In this document: positions 17,637 to 26,906 of the stretch, piece after piece
How positions within the stretch are numbered: position 1 is the stretch's first letter
Layout: each line of letters begins with the position of its first letter
Assembly (NCBI GenBank): GCA_963702165.1
Contig: OY969722.1
Location: 2,356,001 to 2,420,000 of the forward strand
Source of the DNA: Terrimesophilobacter sp963702165
GTDB taxonomy: Bacteria; Actinomycetota; Actinomycetes; Actinomycetales; Microbacteriaceae
Direction: 5' to 3'
DNA: 64,000 nt
Translations under genes and position numbers: made by a program
Notes under the pieces: generated by a model
What the model was told of the DNA's origin: nothing
The model's database searches: none
The model's input: only the letters and a program-made list of their open reading frames with translations

Positions 17637-18893
17637 ATGGATGAGCCGTTCTCCGGTCGCGTCGCGATCCTCGGGCTGGGCTACATCGGCCTGCCGACCG
17701 CGGTCGCCCTCGCCACCCGTGGGATCGAGGTCATCGGCGTCGACATCAACGAGGAGACGGTCAAGGCGGTGTCCGAAGGGCACGTGCCCTTCGTCGAGCC
17801 GGATCTCGCGATCGGCGTGAGTGGTGCCGTGAGCGTCGGACGTCTCACCGCCACCACGATCGTGCCGGAGGCGGATGCCTTCATCATCGCGGTGCCGACC
17901 CCCTTCCTGGCCGACAAGACCGCCGACCTTTCGGCCATTCAGGCGGCAGCCACCCAGGTCGCACCGAAGCTGAAGTCAGGCGATCTGGTCGTGCTCGAGT
18001 CCACCTCCCCGCCCGGCACGACCGAGCAGGTCAGCCGGTGGATCGGCGAACTGCGGCCCGACCTGAAGATGCCGCACGACACAGAAGGCGTGCCCGACAT
18101 CTGCGTCGCCCACTGCCCGGAGCGCGTCCTTCCCGGTCGCATCATGATCGAGATCGTCACCAACGACCGGGTCATCGGCGGCGTCACCCGGCGCTGCGCG
18201 GAACGCGCGGCCAGCCTCTACCGGGTGTTCACGCACGGCGACATCCTGACGACGGATGCCGCGAGTGCCGAGATGGCGAAGCTGGTCGAGAACTCCTATC
18301 GCGACGTCAACATCGCGTTCGCCAACGAGCTCTCGCTGATCAGCGATCGGCTGAAGCTCGACGTCTGGGAGATCATCCGGCTCGCCAACCACCACCCGCG
18401 CGTCAACATCCTCACGCCGGGCCCCGGTGTCGGCGGGCACTGCATCGCCGTCGACCCGTGGTTCATCGTCGGTGTCGCGCCCGACCTTGCGAAGCTCGTT
18501 CGGGTCGCGCGTGAGGTGAACGATTCCAAGCCGCACCACGTTGCACGGCAAGTGCTCGAACGCGCTTCCCGGTTCCGGGACCCGACGATCGCATGCCTCG
18601 GCCTCACGTTCAAGGCCAACATCGACGACATGCGGGAGAGTCCGGCCGTCGATGTGGTGAGGGCGATCGCCGACGCGGACCCGGATGTCGACATCCGGGT
18701 CGTCGAACCGTTCAGCAACTCCCTGCCGCCCGCGCTCGAAGGACGCGCCCGGGTGCGCATGCAGCCGACGGCCGAGGCTATCGATGACGCCGACATTGTC
18801 GTGCTCCTGGTCGATCACGACCAGTTCAAGGCGATCCCGCGGTCGCGGCTCGAGGGACGCGTGGTGTTCGACACCCGCGGGGCATGGCGCTGA
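17637..18893 (+). CDS. wecC: UDP-N-acetyl-D-mannosamine dehydrogenase (WecC-like)
   Basis: 418 residues from ATG 17637 (AGAAGGA upstream). The NAD-binding motif GLGYIGLPTA is near the N-terminus, followed by AHCPERVLPG, ENSYRDVNIAFANEL and the catalytic-Cys motif PGVGGHCIAVDPWF. The four-electron oxidation of UDP-ManNAc (or UDP-GlcNAc, as in WbpA) gives the uronic acid. It sits between the transferase and the 2-epimerase in one plus-strand transcript. The WecC versus WbpA specificity is not decided by motifs alone. Confidence 0.92.
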   Translation: MDEPFSGRVAILGLGYIGLPTAVALATRGIEVIGVDINEETVKAVSEGHVPFVEPDLAIGVSGAVSVGRLTATTIVPEADAFIIAVPTPFLADKTADLSAIQAAATQVAPKLKSGDLVVLESTSPPGTTEQVSRWIGELRPDLKMPHDTEGVPDICVAHCPERVLPGRIMIEIVTNDRVIGGVTRRCAERAASLYRVFTHGDILTTDAASAEMAKLVENSYRDVNIAFANELSLISDRLKLDVWEIIRLANHHPRVNILTPGPGVGGHCIAVDPWFIVGVAPDLAKLVRVAREVNDSKPHHVARQVLERASRFRDPTIACLGLTFKANIDDMRESPAVDVVRAIADADPDVDIRVVEPFSNSLPPALEGRARVRMQPTAEAIDDADIVVLLVDHDQFKAIPRSRLEGRVVFDTRGAWR

Positions 18894-18903
18894 GGGGGAT
18901 GCC

Positions 18904-20118
18904 ATGCGCAAGGTCCTCGTGGTTTACGGAACGCGTCCTGAGGCGATCAAGCTCGCGCCGGTAGTGCACGCGCTCGCCGCGTCCGATCATCTGAGCCCGG
19001 TGGTCGCGGTCACCGGCCAGCACCGCTCGATGCTCGACCAGGTGAACTCCCTGTTCGGGATCGAACCGCACTACGACCTCGACCTCATCCGGGATCGCCC
19101 GAATCTGGCTGGCATCACCTCCGGAGTGCTGACCGGACTGGAACCGATCATCGCCAAAGAGCACCCGGACCTGGTGATCGTGCAGGGCGACACCACGACC
19201 GTGTTCGCCGCCGCGCTCGCGGCCTTCTACGCCCAGGTTCCGGTCGCCCATGTCGAGGCCGGGCTGCGCACCGGGGAACGCTACAACCCCTATCCAGAGG
19301 AGATCAACAGGCACCTCACCACCTCTCTGGCGTCCCTGCACTTCGCCCCAACTCGCACCTCGCGCGCGAACCTGCTGGCAGAGGGCGTGCGGGACTTGGA
19401 CATCCACGTCACCGGCAACACGGTGATCGACGCGCTGCTGGATATCGCTGCGCGCGGCCTGCCGAGCACGGATGCGTCCCTTGCCCGCCTGAATGGGGCC
19501 CGCCGGGTCATCTCGGTGACCAGCCATCGTCGCGAGAACTGGGGCGAGCCGATGGCGCGCACCGGGCGGGCGCTCGCCAGGCTGGCACGGCAGTATCCTG
19601 ACACCCTCATCGTGCTGCCAGCGCACATGAACCCGATCGTGCGCGAGTCGTTGCTGCCGCCGCTGAAGGGTCTCGACAACGTGCTGGTGACCGAGCCGCT
19701 GGACTACGTGGACATGGTGAACACTCTCGCCGCGTCGCACATCGTCATCACCGACAGCGGCGGCATCCAGGAGGAGGCGCCCAGCCTCGGCAAGCCCGTG
19801 CTCGTCCTGCGCGACACGACGGAGAGACCGGAAGCCGTCGATGCGGGCACGGTGCGGCTGATCGGAACCGACGAGGACCGCATCGTCAGCGAGGTCGGTC
19901 GACTGATGAGTGACGCGGATGCGCATCTTCAGATGGCGCGCGCCGTCAACCCGTACGGCGATGGGCAGGCATCGATGCGCATTGTCGCCGCGATCGAGCA
20001 CTTCTTCGGGCGGGGCGGACGCCCGGAGCCGTTCGTGGCGGCGCCGGCCGCCAGGAGGCCAGCACACGCGCGTGTGGCAACCGCCGAGTACGAGGCGATC
20101 GAGACCCGGGTGTTCTGA
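18904..20118 (+). CDS. wecB: UDP-N-acetylglucosamine 2-epimerase (non-hydrolysing, WecB-like)
   Basis: 404 residues from ATG 18904, with GAGGGGG 5 nt upstream. Conserved segments are YGTRPEAIKLAPV, VQGDTTTVFA, HVEAGLRTGERYNPYPEEINR, VTSHRRENWG and TDSGGIQEEAPSLGKPVLVLRDTTERPEA. It inverts C2 of UDP-GlcNAc to UDP-ManNAc, or acts on the uronic acid if the pathway is Wbp-like. It is 10 nt after wecC. A 30-residue Ala/Arg-rich tail beyond the fold is not conserved in the family. Confidence 0.94.
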   Translation: MRKVLVVYGTRPEAIKLAPVVHALAASDHLSPVVAVTGQHRSMLDQVNSLFGIEPHYDLDLIRDRPNLAGITSGVLTGLEPIIAKEHPDLVIVQGDTTTVFAAALAAFYAQVPVAHVEAGLRTGERYNPYPEEINRHLTTSLASLHFAPTRTSRANLLAEGVRDLDIHVTGNTVIDALLDIAARGLPSTDASLARLNGARRVISVTSHRRENWGEPMARTGRALARLARQYPDTLIVLPAHMNPIVRESLLPPLKGLDNVLVTEPLDYVDMVNTLAASHIVITDSGGIQEEAPSLGKPVLVLRDTTERPEAVDAGTVRLIGTDEDRIVSEVGRLMSDADAHLQMARAVNPYGDGQASMRIVAAIEHFFGRGGRPEPFVAAPAARRPAHARVATAEYEAIETRVF

Positions 20119-21120
20119 ATGGGTCGACACGCCGAGGGGCAGGATGCTCTTGCCACGCGCAAGACGGTGACGCTCGCGGCGGTCGTCGGTGCCGCGAGCG
20201 CGGTGGCGGCCGGCTTGCTGGCATTGCCGATGCTGATCGGAGGGCGCCCCGGCGCGGACCGCGCGCCGACCCCAACCCGACCCCGGAACCGTCCGCGTCA
20301 AGTGAGGTGACCATGCCAGCCAGCGCGTTCGCGGGCGCGGCGAACACCGGCCCGCAGGCCGCCGGCTTCGATCCCACCCAGCCCTACACCGGCCCGATGA
20401 CCATCACCGCGGCCGGCACCGTCATCCGGGACAAGGTGATCCCGGCCGGCCTGCGCGTGGAAGCCGACAATGTCACCATCCAGGGCAACCTCATCACCGG
20501 GCCGACAGATCCCGACTGGGACCAGGCGGCACTGCATGTCGAGGGTCGCAACGCGAAGATCATCGACAATGAGATCCGCGGCGAATCGGCCACCGATTGG
20601 CGGGTGACGCCGGTGAACGGGGTGAAGCTCGTCGGCGACGGCGTCGACTTCAGCCGCAACAACGTGCACCAGATCGCGGGAGACGGCGTAAGCCTTTACG
20701 GGGCAGACGCGAATGTCGTAGGCAACTGGGTGCACGACTTCGTGCCGCGCGACGGCGGCGTGCACTACGACGGCCTGCATTACCCGCTCGACTCGCTGGC
20801 GGGGGCAGGACTGATCAAGGACAACACCGTCGAGTTGTGGATCACCGACTCCGGCGACAGCGGCATGACGGCGGCGATCGCGGTTCCCGACTCGTCGCCG
20901 GGTCTGGTGGTCGAGCACAATCTCATCGCGGGAGGCAATTACGCCCTGATGGGCGGGGGAGCCGGCGCCGTGTTTCGAGAGCAACTCGTTCTGGACCAAG
21001 TTCTCGTCCAAGGTCGGCTATTTCGGCGCGGTGGCGTACGTGGGTGAGCTGGGGGCGGTCACCTGGTCAGGGAACGCCTACACCGATGATGGCGTGACGC
21101 GACGCGGAAGCGTGAACTGA
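20119..21120 (+). pseudogene. exported right-handed beta-helix protein with two frameshifts
   Basis: ATG 20119 follows the wecB stop directly. It encodes a Lys/Arg-flanked signal anchor (VTLAAVVGAASAVAAGLLALPML). The Pro/Thr linker then leaves frame near 20265-20283. The middle frame gives the parallel beta-helix core (VIRDKVIPAGLRVEADNVTIQGNLITG, DFSRNNVHQIAGDGVSLYG). A second shift near 20975 is needed to reach NSFWTKFSSKVGYFGAVAYVGELGAVTW and the stop at 21120, which overlaps the next ATG. One deletion plus one insertion restores 333 residues. Such proteins often bind or cleave polysaccharide. Decay or sequencing error cannot be told apart here. Confidence 0.75.
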
Positions 21121-22289
21121 TGGAACACGTACGGTCGGATGTGCTGCCCAGCCTCGCCACCACAACCGCTGAGGTGGAGGCATTGCGCCGGCTCTGGGAG
21201 TCGCTCGCGCCACGGAACATCGACGCGGACATCGACTACTTCCTCGCGGTCGTGGCGAACCATCCGGCGGCCATCGGGCCGTTCGTGCTCCGCGTCGAGC
21301 GCGAGGGCGGCGGCTCCATGCTGGTCGTCGCTCGCCTCGAGCACCACCGCTTCCCCATCAAGCTCGGCTATCGGACAATCGCTCAGCCGCATCTTCGAAC
21401 CATTGTCGTGTCCTTCGATGGGATGCTCGGGGCGGCCTCCGACGACGATGTCGCCCGGTGCGCGCGGGCGCTGCAGTCGGCCGTGCACCGCGGCGACGCG
21501 GACGCGATCATCTTCCAGAAACTTGACCAGGAGTCGTCGACACGTCGACTGATCAAGCTGAACACCGACGGATTGCGCACCATGCGCAGCGCAGAACTGT
21601 CCACCAAATGGCTCGTCGACCTGCCGGACACGATGGACGAGTTCCTGGGCCGGCGTTCGTCCTCCTCTCGGCGTCGCATCCGCACCGACATCCGGAAGCT
21701 CGAACGCGACTATCCCGGCGCAGAGGTCAGGCACCTCGAGCAGTTGGACACCCGCGCGATGTTGGACGAGCTGGAGCGGGTCTCCAGCAAGGGGTATCAG
21801 CGCGCTCTCGGGGTCGGCGGCACCAACACAGAGCTCGGCCGCTCGCTAATCGCCGCGAGCAAGGAGCGCGGGTGGCTGAGGGTCTGGATGCTCTACCTGG
21901 ACGGCACCCCGGTGGCGTTCTGGTTGGGCACCCTCTACTCGGGGGTGTTCACCATCGACTCGCCCAGCTTCGACCCGGCGTACACGTCCGACAGTGTCGG
22001 GATGTACACAATGTTCGCGATGGTTGCCGAGCTGTGCAGCGAACCACTCGCGCGCGAACTCGATTTCGGCCACGGCGACGCCGAATATAAAAAGAGGTAC
22101 GCAACACGGACGGTGACCGTGAAGGACGAGGTCCTGCTGGCGCGCAGGCTGCGACCGGCCACAGTCGGGGCGGTGCTGAATCTCGCCGCGCGCGCAAAGG
22201 GCGTCGCTTTCGGGATGCTTGGTGAACAGCGGGTTGAACGGCTGCGGAAGGCGTGGCGCAGCACGCTGGTCGACAAGCGTGGCGATTAG
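21120..22289 (+). CDS. FemAB/CelD-type GNAT acyltransferase
   Basis: A 389-residue soluble protein of the Acetyltransf_6 (BioF2/CelD-like) group. Diagnostic stretches are SSSSRRRIRTDIRKLERDYPG in the middle, YLDGTPVAFWLGTLYSGVFTIDSPSFDPAYTSDSVGMYTMFAMV, and the C-terminal LDFGHGDAEYKKRYATR. These enzymes are common in actinobacterial and rhizobial polysaccharide loci and are thought to acylate the sugar or a lipid carrier. The ATG overlaps the preceding stop. The donor and target are not known. Confidence 0.85.
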   Translation: MEHVRSDVLPSLATTTAEVEALRRLWESLAPRNIDADIDYFLAVVANHPAAIGPFVLRVEREGGGSMLVVARLEHHRFPIKLGYRTIAQPHLRTIVVSFDGMLGAASDDDVARCARALQSAVHRGDADAIIFQKLDQESSTRRLIKLNTDGLRTMRSAELSTKWLVDLPDTMDEFLGRRSSSSRRRIRTDIRKLERDYPGAEVRHLEQLDTRAMLDELERVSSKGYQRALGVGGTNTELGRSLIAASKERGWLRVWMLYLDGTPVAFWLGTLYSGVFTIDSPSFDPAYTSDSVGMYTMFAMVAELCSEPLARELDFGHGDAEYKKRYATRTVTVKDEVLLARRLRPATVGAVLNLAARAKGVAFGMLGEQRVERLRKAWRSTLVDKRGD

Positions 22290-22297
22290 GTCCCCTG

Positions 22298-23203
22298 TCA
22301 GTCGCTTGGCCGGGCGACACCGGTACGCCGACCCAGGAGGGCCGCTGTTGCAGCCCGGTGGACCGGATCTCGCGACCGCAGCAACTCGCCGAGGAAGACA
22401 CCCAGCCAGAAGATGGCCGTCCTAAGCCTCCCGTGTCGTGACCGGTACAGCTTCACCCGGTTGAGGGTGAGGAGGGCGAACAGGCTGGGGGACTGGTGCG
22501 ACTCGCCCTCGAAGTGGATCGCGTTCGCCTCGGGAACGTAGCGGATCGCAAAGCCGTGGTCACGCGCGCGCAGCGCGAAGTCGGTTTCCTCCGAGTACAG
22601 GAAGTACGACTCATCCCAGGCGCCGACCTTCTCGGCGCAATCGCGCGAGATGAGCATCGCGGCCCCGGTCGACCAATCGACATCCCCGGGCGCTTCGTAG
22701 GCGTACTCTCGCCGCTCGACCTCCCCGAGTGCGGGGAAGCGTCCCGCCCTTGCGCCACCGAGCAGCGCCTCGCCCCACGCGCGCAGCGCCGTCGGATCCC
22801 TGCGAATCGACCAGCGCAGCGAGCCTGCGGCGTCGACGAGCCGGGGCACGACGATGCCTGCACCGGACCGGTCGAGTTCATCGACCAGCAGCTGCAGCGT
22901 ATCCGGGTGCAGCCGCAGGTCGGGGTTGAGCAGCAGGAACGCCCGGCAGCCGCTGCCCGCGGCGATGCCGGCATTCGCGCCGGCTGCATACCCGGCGTTC
23001 CGGCCGGTGCTCACGATTCTGGCCTCGGGCATCGTGCGAGCGACGACCTCGAGGGTTGCGTCGGCCGAGTAGTTGTCGACGACGATCATCCGGTAGTCGC
23101 CGTTGAACCGCGACCCCCGCACCGACTCGAGCAACCCGGCGATGACCGTCTCGCTGTTCCAGGTGACCGTGATGACCGCGATGGGTGCGGCCGTTTCTGG
23201 CAC
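22298..23203 (-). CDS. glycosyltransferase family 2 (rhamnosyltransferase-like)
   Basis: A 301-residue GT-A transferase starting at GTG 23203 with GGGGAGGA upstream. It has the N-terminal VITVTWNSE, VVDNYSADAT, GRNAGYAAGANAGI and the metal-binding LLNPDLRLHPDTL. The end of the catalytic domain carries YFLYSEETDFALRARDHGF and the C-terminal region has two hydrophobic helices. It is oriented against its neighbours, converging on the GNAT gene with 8 nt between the stops. Sugar specificity is unknown. Confidence 0.9.
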   Translation of the reverse strand: MPETAAPIAVITVTWNSETVIAGLLESVRGSRFNGDYRMIVVDNYSADATLEVVARTMPEARIVSTGRNAGYAAGANAGIAAGSGCRAFLLLNPDLRLHPDTLQLLVDELDRSGAGIVVPRLVDAAGSLRWSIRRDPTALRAWGEALLGGARAGRFPALGEVERREYAYEAPGDVDWSTGAAMLISRDCAEKVGAWDESYFLYSEETDFALRARDHGFAIRYVPEANAIHFEGESHQSPSLFALLTLNRVKLYRSRHGRLRTAIFWLGVFLGELLRSRDPVHRAATAALLGRRTGVARPSD

Positions 23204-23267
23204 GAGCGTCCTCCCCAGCGCGAGGCGGTTTCTAGGTTGGAGAGGATCCTATCGCTATGCTTCGACC

Positions 23268-24101
23268 ATGTCACCGGGGGCCAGGACCGCGACTGTAATC
23301 ATCCCCGCGCACAACGAAGAGCGCGGGCTGCGCCGCCTGCTTCCGGCCCTCGTCGGCACCGCCGGCGATGCGAGAGTCATCGTCGTCTGCAACGGTTGCA
23401 CCGACGACAGCGCCGCGGAAGCGAGGAAGCACCTTCCAGCAGGCGACGTGGTTGAACTCGAACAACCGTCTAAGGCAGCCGCTCTTGTGTCTGGTGGTGA
23501 CCGCGCCAGCAGCTTCCCCATCGCCTTCGTCGATGCCGACGTGCTCATCAGCGGTTCGGACATCCGCGCGCTGGCCGACGCCCTCGGCGATGGTGTGCAC
23601 GCGGTCGGGCCGCAGCGCCGACTCGACCTGCAAGGCGTGTCGGTTCCCGCGCGCATGTTCTACGCCGTCTGGCAGCGCCTGCCTGCGGTGCGTTCCGGAC
23701 TCTTCGGCCGTGGGGTGATCATGCTCTCCGAAGCCGGGTTCGGCCGAGTGAGGGCGCTTCCGGCGTTCCTCTCCGACGACCTCGCCTTCTCCGAGGCCTT
23801 CTCCGCCGGTGAGCGCCGGGTGGTACCGGATGCGCTGGTCACCATCTGGCCGGCTCGCACCTGGCGGGCTTTGGTCAGGCGACGAGTGCGCGTGGTGCAG
23901 GGCAACAGCCAGTTGAGCGCGGCGGGCCGACGGTCGCCGGCCTCGGAGACAGGCATCCGCGACCTGCTTTCCATCCTCGGGAACGAGCCGCGGCTGCTCC
24001 CCGCGGTCGTGCTGTTCGTGGTGACCGCGCTGATCGCCCGGTCGCGCGCTCGCCGAAGTGCGGTGGAGTGGACGCGAGACGAGACGAGCAGGGTCGAATG
24101 A
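23268..24101 (+). CDS. glycosyltransferase family 2
   Basis: 277 residues from ATG 23268. The GT-A motifs are TVIIPAHNEERGLRRLLPAL, VVCNGCTDDSAA and FVDADVLISGSD, and a C-terminal hydrophobic segment (LLPAVVLFVVTALIA) probably anchors it to the membrane. An upstream extension to 23103 would run into the divergent gene and lacks homology. It overlaps the next gene by ATGA. It probably extends the repeat unit; donor unknown. Confidence 0.87.
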   Translation: MSPGARTATVIIPAHNEERGLRRLLPALVGTAGDARVIVVCNGCTDDSAAEARKHLPAGDVVELEQPSKAAALVSGGDRASSFPIAFVDADVLISGSDIRALADALGDGVHAVGPQRRLDLQGVSVPARMFYAVWQRLPAVRSGLFGRGVIMLSEAGFGRVRALPAFLSDDLAFSEAFSAGERRVVPDALVTIWPARTWRALVRRRVRVVQGNSQLSAAGRRSPASETGIRDLLSILGNEPRLLPAVVLFVVTALIARSRARRSAVEWTRDETSRVE

Positions 24102-25270
24102 GCGAACGACAGCGCATCGGACGAGTGCACGACCTGATCGTCATCGCGTCGGGGACATCGTGGGACGACACCTGGCTCTCCGAGAAGCATCTCGCTCTGC
24201 ACCTCTCCCGGCACACCCCGGTGCTGTTCGTCGACCCGGCGCTCTCCATCCTCACGCCACTGCGCAAGCCCGCGTTGCGCGATTCCCTGCGGGGCCCTCG
24301 ATTGCGCCTGTTGGCTGAGAACCTGTACCGGCTCACGCCGCTCACGGTGCCGGGCATCGGAAGGCCGGTCCTCCGGGAGATCGGTGAACTGGCCACACGG
24401 CGGGCGATCGGTCGGGCCACTCGTGCGCTGGGCGGTTCGGTGCGCGCCCTCATCGTCGGCTCGCTCGACCGCGTGTTCGACTCGTGCCCCGCCGACGTGA
24501 AGATCCTGTACGGCACGGACGACTGGCTCGCCGGCCAGGAGCTGATGAACGTGCCCGTGAGCTGGCTGCGCCGTCGCGAGCCGGCTCAACTGGCGGCAGC
24601 GGATGTCATCGTGACGGTGACCGAGCAGCTGGCTGAGCGTTGGAGCGGCGATGGTCGTTCGATCGTCGTGATACCGAATGGTGTGGACACCGACCAGTTC
24701 GCCGACGTCGACGGCGGACCAGCGGCCGTCGACGTGACGCTTCCCGACCCGATCGCCGGTTTTATCGGGCACATGTCCGAACGGATCGACTTGGGCATGC
24801 TCGAGCGAGTTGCCGACGCTGGCGTCTCGCTGCTCCTGGTCGGGCCGCGGCAGTTGACGTTCGACATCGAGCGGATGTCCGCCCTGTTCGAGCGGCCCAA
24901 CGTCCAGTGGGTCGGCCCGCAACCGTTCGAGCGGCTCCCCTCGTACATGAGGCGCATCGCGGTGGGGCTGACCCCTTACACGGACAGCGATTTCAATCGG
25001 AGCAGCGATCCTTTGAAGACCATGGAGTACCTGGCGGCCGGCCGACCGGCGGTGGTGAGCGATCTACCCAGCGTCCACCGAATCCCTGCAGGGCTGGTCG
25101 AGATCGCATCCGACGCGGATGACTTCGCCCGACGAACTGTTGCGCTGCTCGAGCAACGACCAGATGCCGCGCTCGCCCGCAGGCGGACGGAGTTCGCGCG
25201 AGAGCACAGCTGGGAAGCGCGCGCGCGTCAGTTCCTTACACTGATCGAGTCGCACCGCGTCACAGCCTGA
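24098..25270 (+). CDS. glycosyltransferase family 4-like (GT-B)
   Basis: 390 residues from ATG 24098, translationally coupled to the previous GT2 gene. GT-B features are VIVTVTEQLAERW, VIPNGVDTDQFA, a second Rossmann half with GFIGHMSERIDLGMLERV, and the donor-site segment SDPLKTMEYLAAGRPAVVSDLP. The N-terminal SWDDTWLSEKHLALHLSRHTPVLFVDPALS is typical of actinobacterial exopolysaccharide transferases. It converges on the Wzz-like gene, overlapping by 11 nt. Confidence 0.88.
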   Translation: MSERQRIGRVHDLIVIASGTSWDDTWLSEKHLALHLSRHTPVLFVDPALSILTPLRKPALRDSLRGPRLRLLAENLYRLTPLTVPGIGRPVLREIGELATRRAIGRATRALGGSVRALIVGSLDRVFDSCPADVKILYGTDDWLAGQELMNVPVSWLRRREPAQLAAADVIVTVTEQLAERWSGDGRSIVVIPNGVDTDQFADVDGGPAAVDVTLPDPIAGFIGHMSERIDLGMLERVADAGVSLLLVGPRQLTFDIERMSALFERPNVQWVGPQPFERLPSYMRRIAVGLTPYTDSDFNRSSDPLKTMEYLAAGRPAVVSDLPSVHRIPAGLVEIASDADDFARRTVALLEQRPDAALARRRTEFAREHSWEARARQFLTLIESHRVTA

Positions 25271-25934
25271 CGTGCTGCGCGTCCTCGACCGTCTGCTTCG
25301 CGGCAGTCTGTTCGCCTCGTCTGCGCGTCGGCCCCAAGGCACCCAGCACCAGCAATGTGCCAAGCCCGCCGGCGAGGACTGTCGCCGCGAGGGCGCGCGA
25401 GCTGTTTCCCCCGACCTCCCTGAGCTGCGGTGTCGACGGGACCAACTCGGTTCGGATCCGATTCGCCGGGCGGACACCTTCAGCATCTTGCAGACGCGTG
25501 AGTGTGGCATCGATGGTGTCGAGCGCCTTATTCATGGTCGCTTCCGCCTCCGCCGGGGTTGCCCCCACAGCCTGCACCGAGAGTTGCGGCTCGCTGAAGG
25601 CGTAGTTCCACTGGCCCCCATCGTTCGGCTGCCTCACCAGATAACCATCCCGGCGCCCTTCACCCGCCAGCGTCACGTCGTCGGACACGGCCTGCGAATC
25701 GCCTCCTCCCATCGCTCGTGCGACAACGCCCGCCATGTCGATCAGCGAGCCGGATGCCGTCCCAAGGCCGTTCGTTCCGCTCGCCACCGGGGGCAGCAGG
25801 ACCACCGTGACCTGCGACAAGTAGACGGGAGAAGCCTGCGCAAGACCAAGCAGAGCGAGGCCCGTGATCAGCACGCCGGCGAGCGTCACATACCACCGCC
25901 GCCAGACGATGGCGAGGAGGTCCCAAAATGTCAT
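25260..25934 (-). CDS. Wzz/YveK-like polysaccharide chain-length or co-polymerase protein (1)
   Basis: 224 residues from ATG 25934 (AAGGAAGG upstream; the longer frame to 25988 lacks support). Two membrane helices, WYVTLAGVLITGLALLGLA and AATVLAGGLGTLLVLGALG, flank a periplasm-side domain with SQVTVVLLPP. No BY-kinase domain is fused. It is divergent from a second, similar gene with 79 nt between the starts. It likely controls polymer length with the Wzy-like protein. Confidence 0.8.
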   Translation of the reverse strand: MTFWDLLAIVWRRWYVTLAGVLITGLALLGLAQASPVYLSQVTVVLLPPVASGTNGLGTASGSLIDMAGVVARAMGGGDSQAVSDDVTLAGEGRRDGYLVRQPNDGGQWNYAFSEPQLSVQAVGATPAEAEATMNKALDTIDATLTRLQDAEGVRPANRIRTELVPSTPQLREVGGNSSRALAATVLAGGLGTLLVLGALGPTRRRGEQTAAKQTVEDAQHVRL

Positions 25935-26013
25935 GGAATGGCCTTCCTTGCCCGCCGATGGCTGTGAGCGTAGCGTAGGGACACGCAATCACGCTCAGTG
26001 TTGAGAGGCGCCC

Positions 26014-26895
26014 GTGGATCTTGCTGAAGTTCTACGCACAGCTGGCCGACGATGGTATTTCCTGGTCGTCGGTCTGCTCATTACGGCTGGCCTTGCATTC
26101 GCGGTGTTCACGATTGTCCCGATCACTTATGACGTGAAGGCATCCTTGTTGTTGCTGCCACCATCCGTGGTTCAGGATCCGACCGGGGAACCGCAGGTCG
26201 TCAATCCGTTCCTCAACCTCGGCGGGTTGGATGTCGCGGCGGGAGTGCTGGCGAAGGCGCTGACCGACACGGCTACTGTCGAAACGGTCATTCCCGATGG
26301 GTCGTCAGCCGAATACACCGTCGAGAAGGATGCGAGGGTCTCGGGTTCCGTTCTCGAGGTCGCGGTCAACGCACAGTCCGAGACGGAAGCGCTGTCGATG
26401 CTTCAGACGCTGGTCGACCTTGCCGAGTCGCGGCTGAACGACCTGCAGGAGGCCATCGATGCGCCCTCCAACACCGAGGTGCGGCTGATGGTCGTGACCG
26501 ACAACGACGTGGCGGAACCAAATTATTCCACCTTGCTGCGGGCTTTGATCGTCGTGGTCGCCGGGGGAATAGTGCTGACCCTTCTGTTGACTGTCGCAGG
26601 CGACGCGCTCCTGCGGCGGCGGGCGGCAAAGAAGAACGGTACGCGTCCCCCGTTCGAACCGCCTCAGACCTCTCCGCCTTCCGGCGCCGCTCCGCGGAAA
26701 GCCGAGGATCAGTCGGACAGGAAGCGGCCCCCCGGCAATCGACCGAATGTGCCCAGGTTCGATCAGGATGCGCTGGCTGAGCTCACACCGGGGAATGACG
26801 CCCCGGTGAAGGCCGGAGGGAAACCTTCTCCCAGGCCGTCCGACGTGGCAAAGGTCGATAGGAAAGCACCACCCGCAATCAGCGGCCGAGGCTGA
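26014..26895 (+). CDS. Wzz/YveK-like polysaccharide chain-length or co-polymerase protein (2)
   Basis: A 293-residue paralogue of the divergent gene, starting at GTG 26014 after GAGAGG. The first helix is WYFLVVGLLITAGLAFAVF, an extracytoplasmic domain begins DVKASLLLLPPSVVQDPTGEP, and the second helix is ALIVVVAGGIVLTLLLTVAG. A cytoplasmic, Pro/Lys-rich tail of about 75 residues replaces the tyrosine-kinase domain seen in other Gram-positive systems. The ligase/polymerase gene starts 11 nt later. Confidence 0.82.
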   Translation: MDLAEVLRTAGRRWYFLVVGLLITAGLAFAVFTIVPITYDVKASLLLLPPSVVQDPTGEPQVVNPFLNLGGLDVAAGVLAKALTDTATVETVIPDGSSAEYTVEKDARVSGSVLEVAVNAQSETEALSMLQTLVDLAESRLNDLQEAIDAPSNTEVRLMVVTDNDVAEPNYSTLLRALIVVVAGGIVLTLLLTVAGDALLRRRAAKKNGTRPPFEPPQTSPPSGAAPRKAEDQSDRKRPPGNRPNVPRFDQDALAELTPGNDAPVKAGGKPSPRPSDVAKVDRKAPPAISGRG

Positions 26896-26906
26896 GCGCT
26901 CATTCC

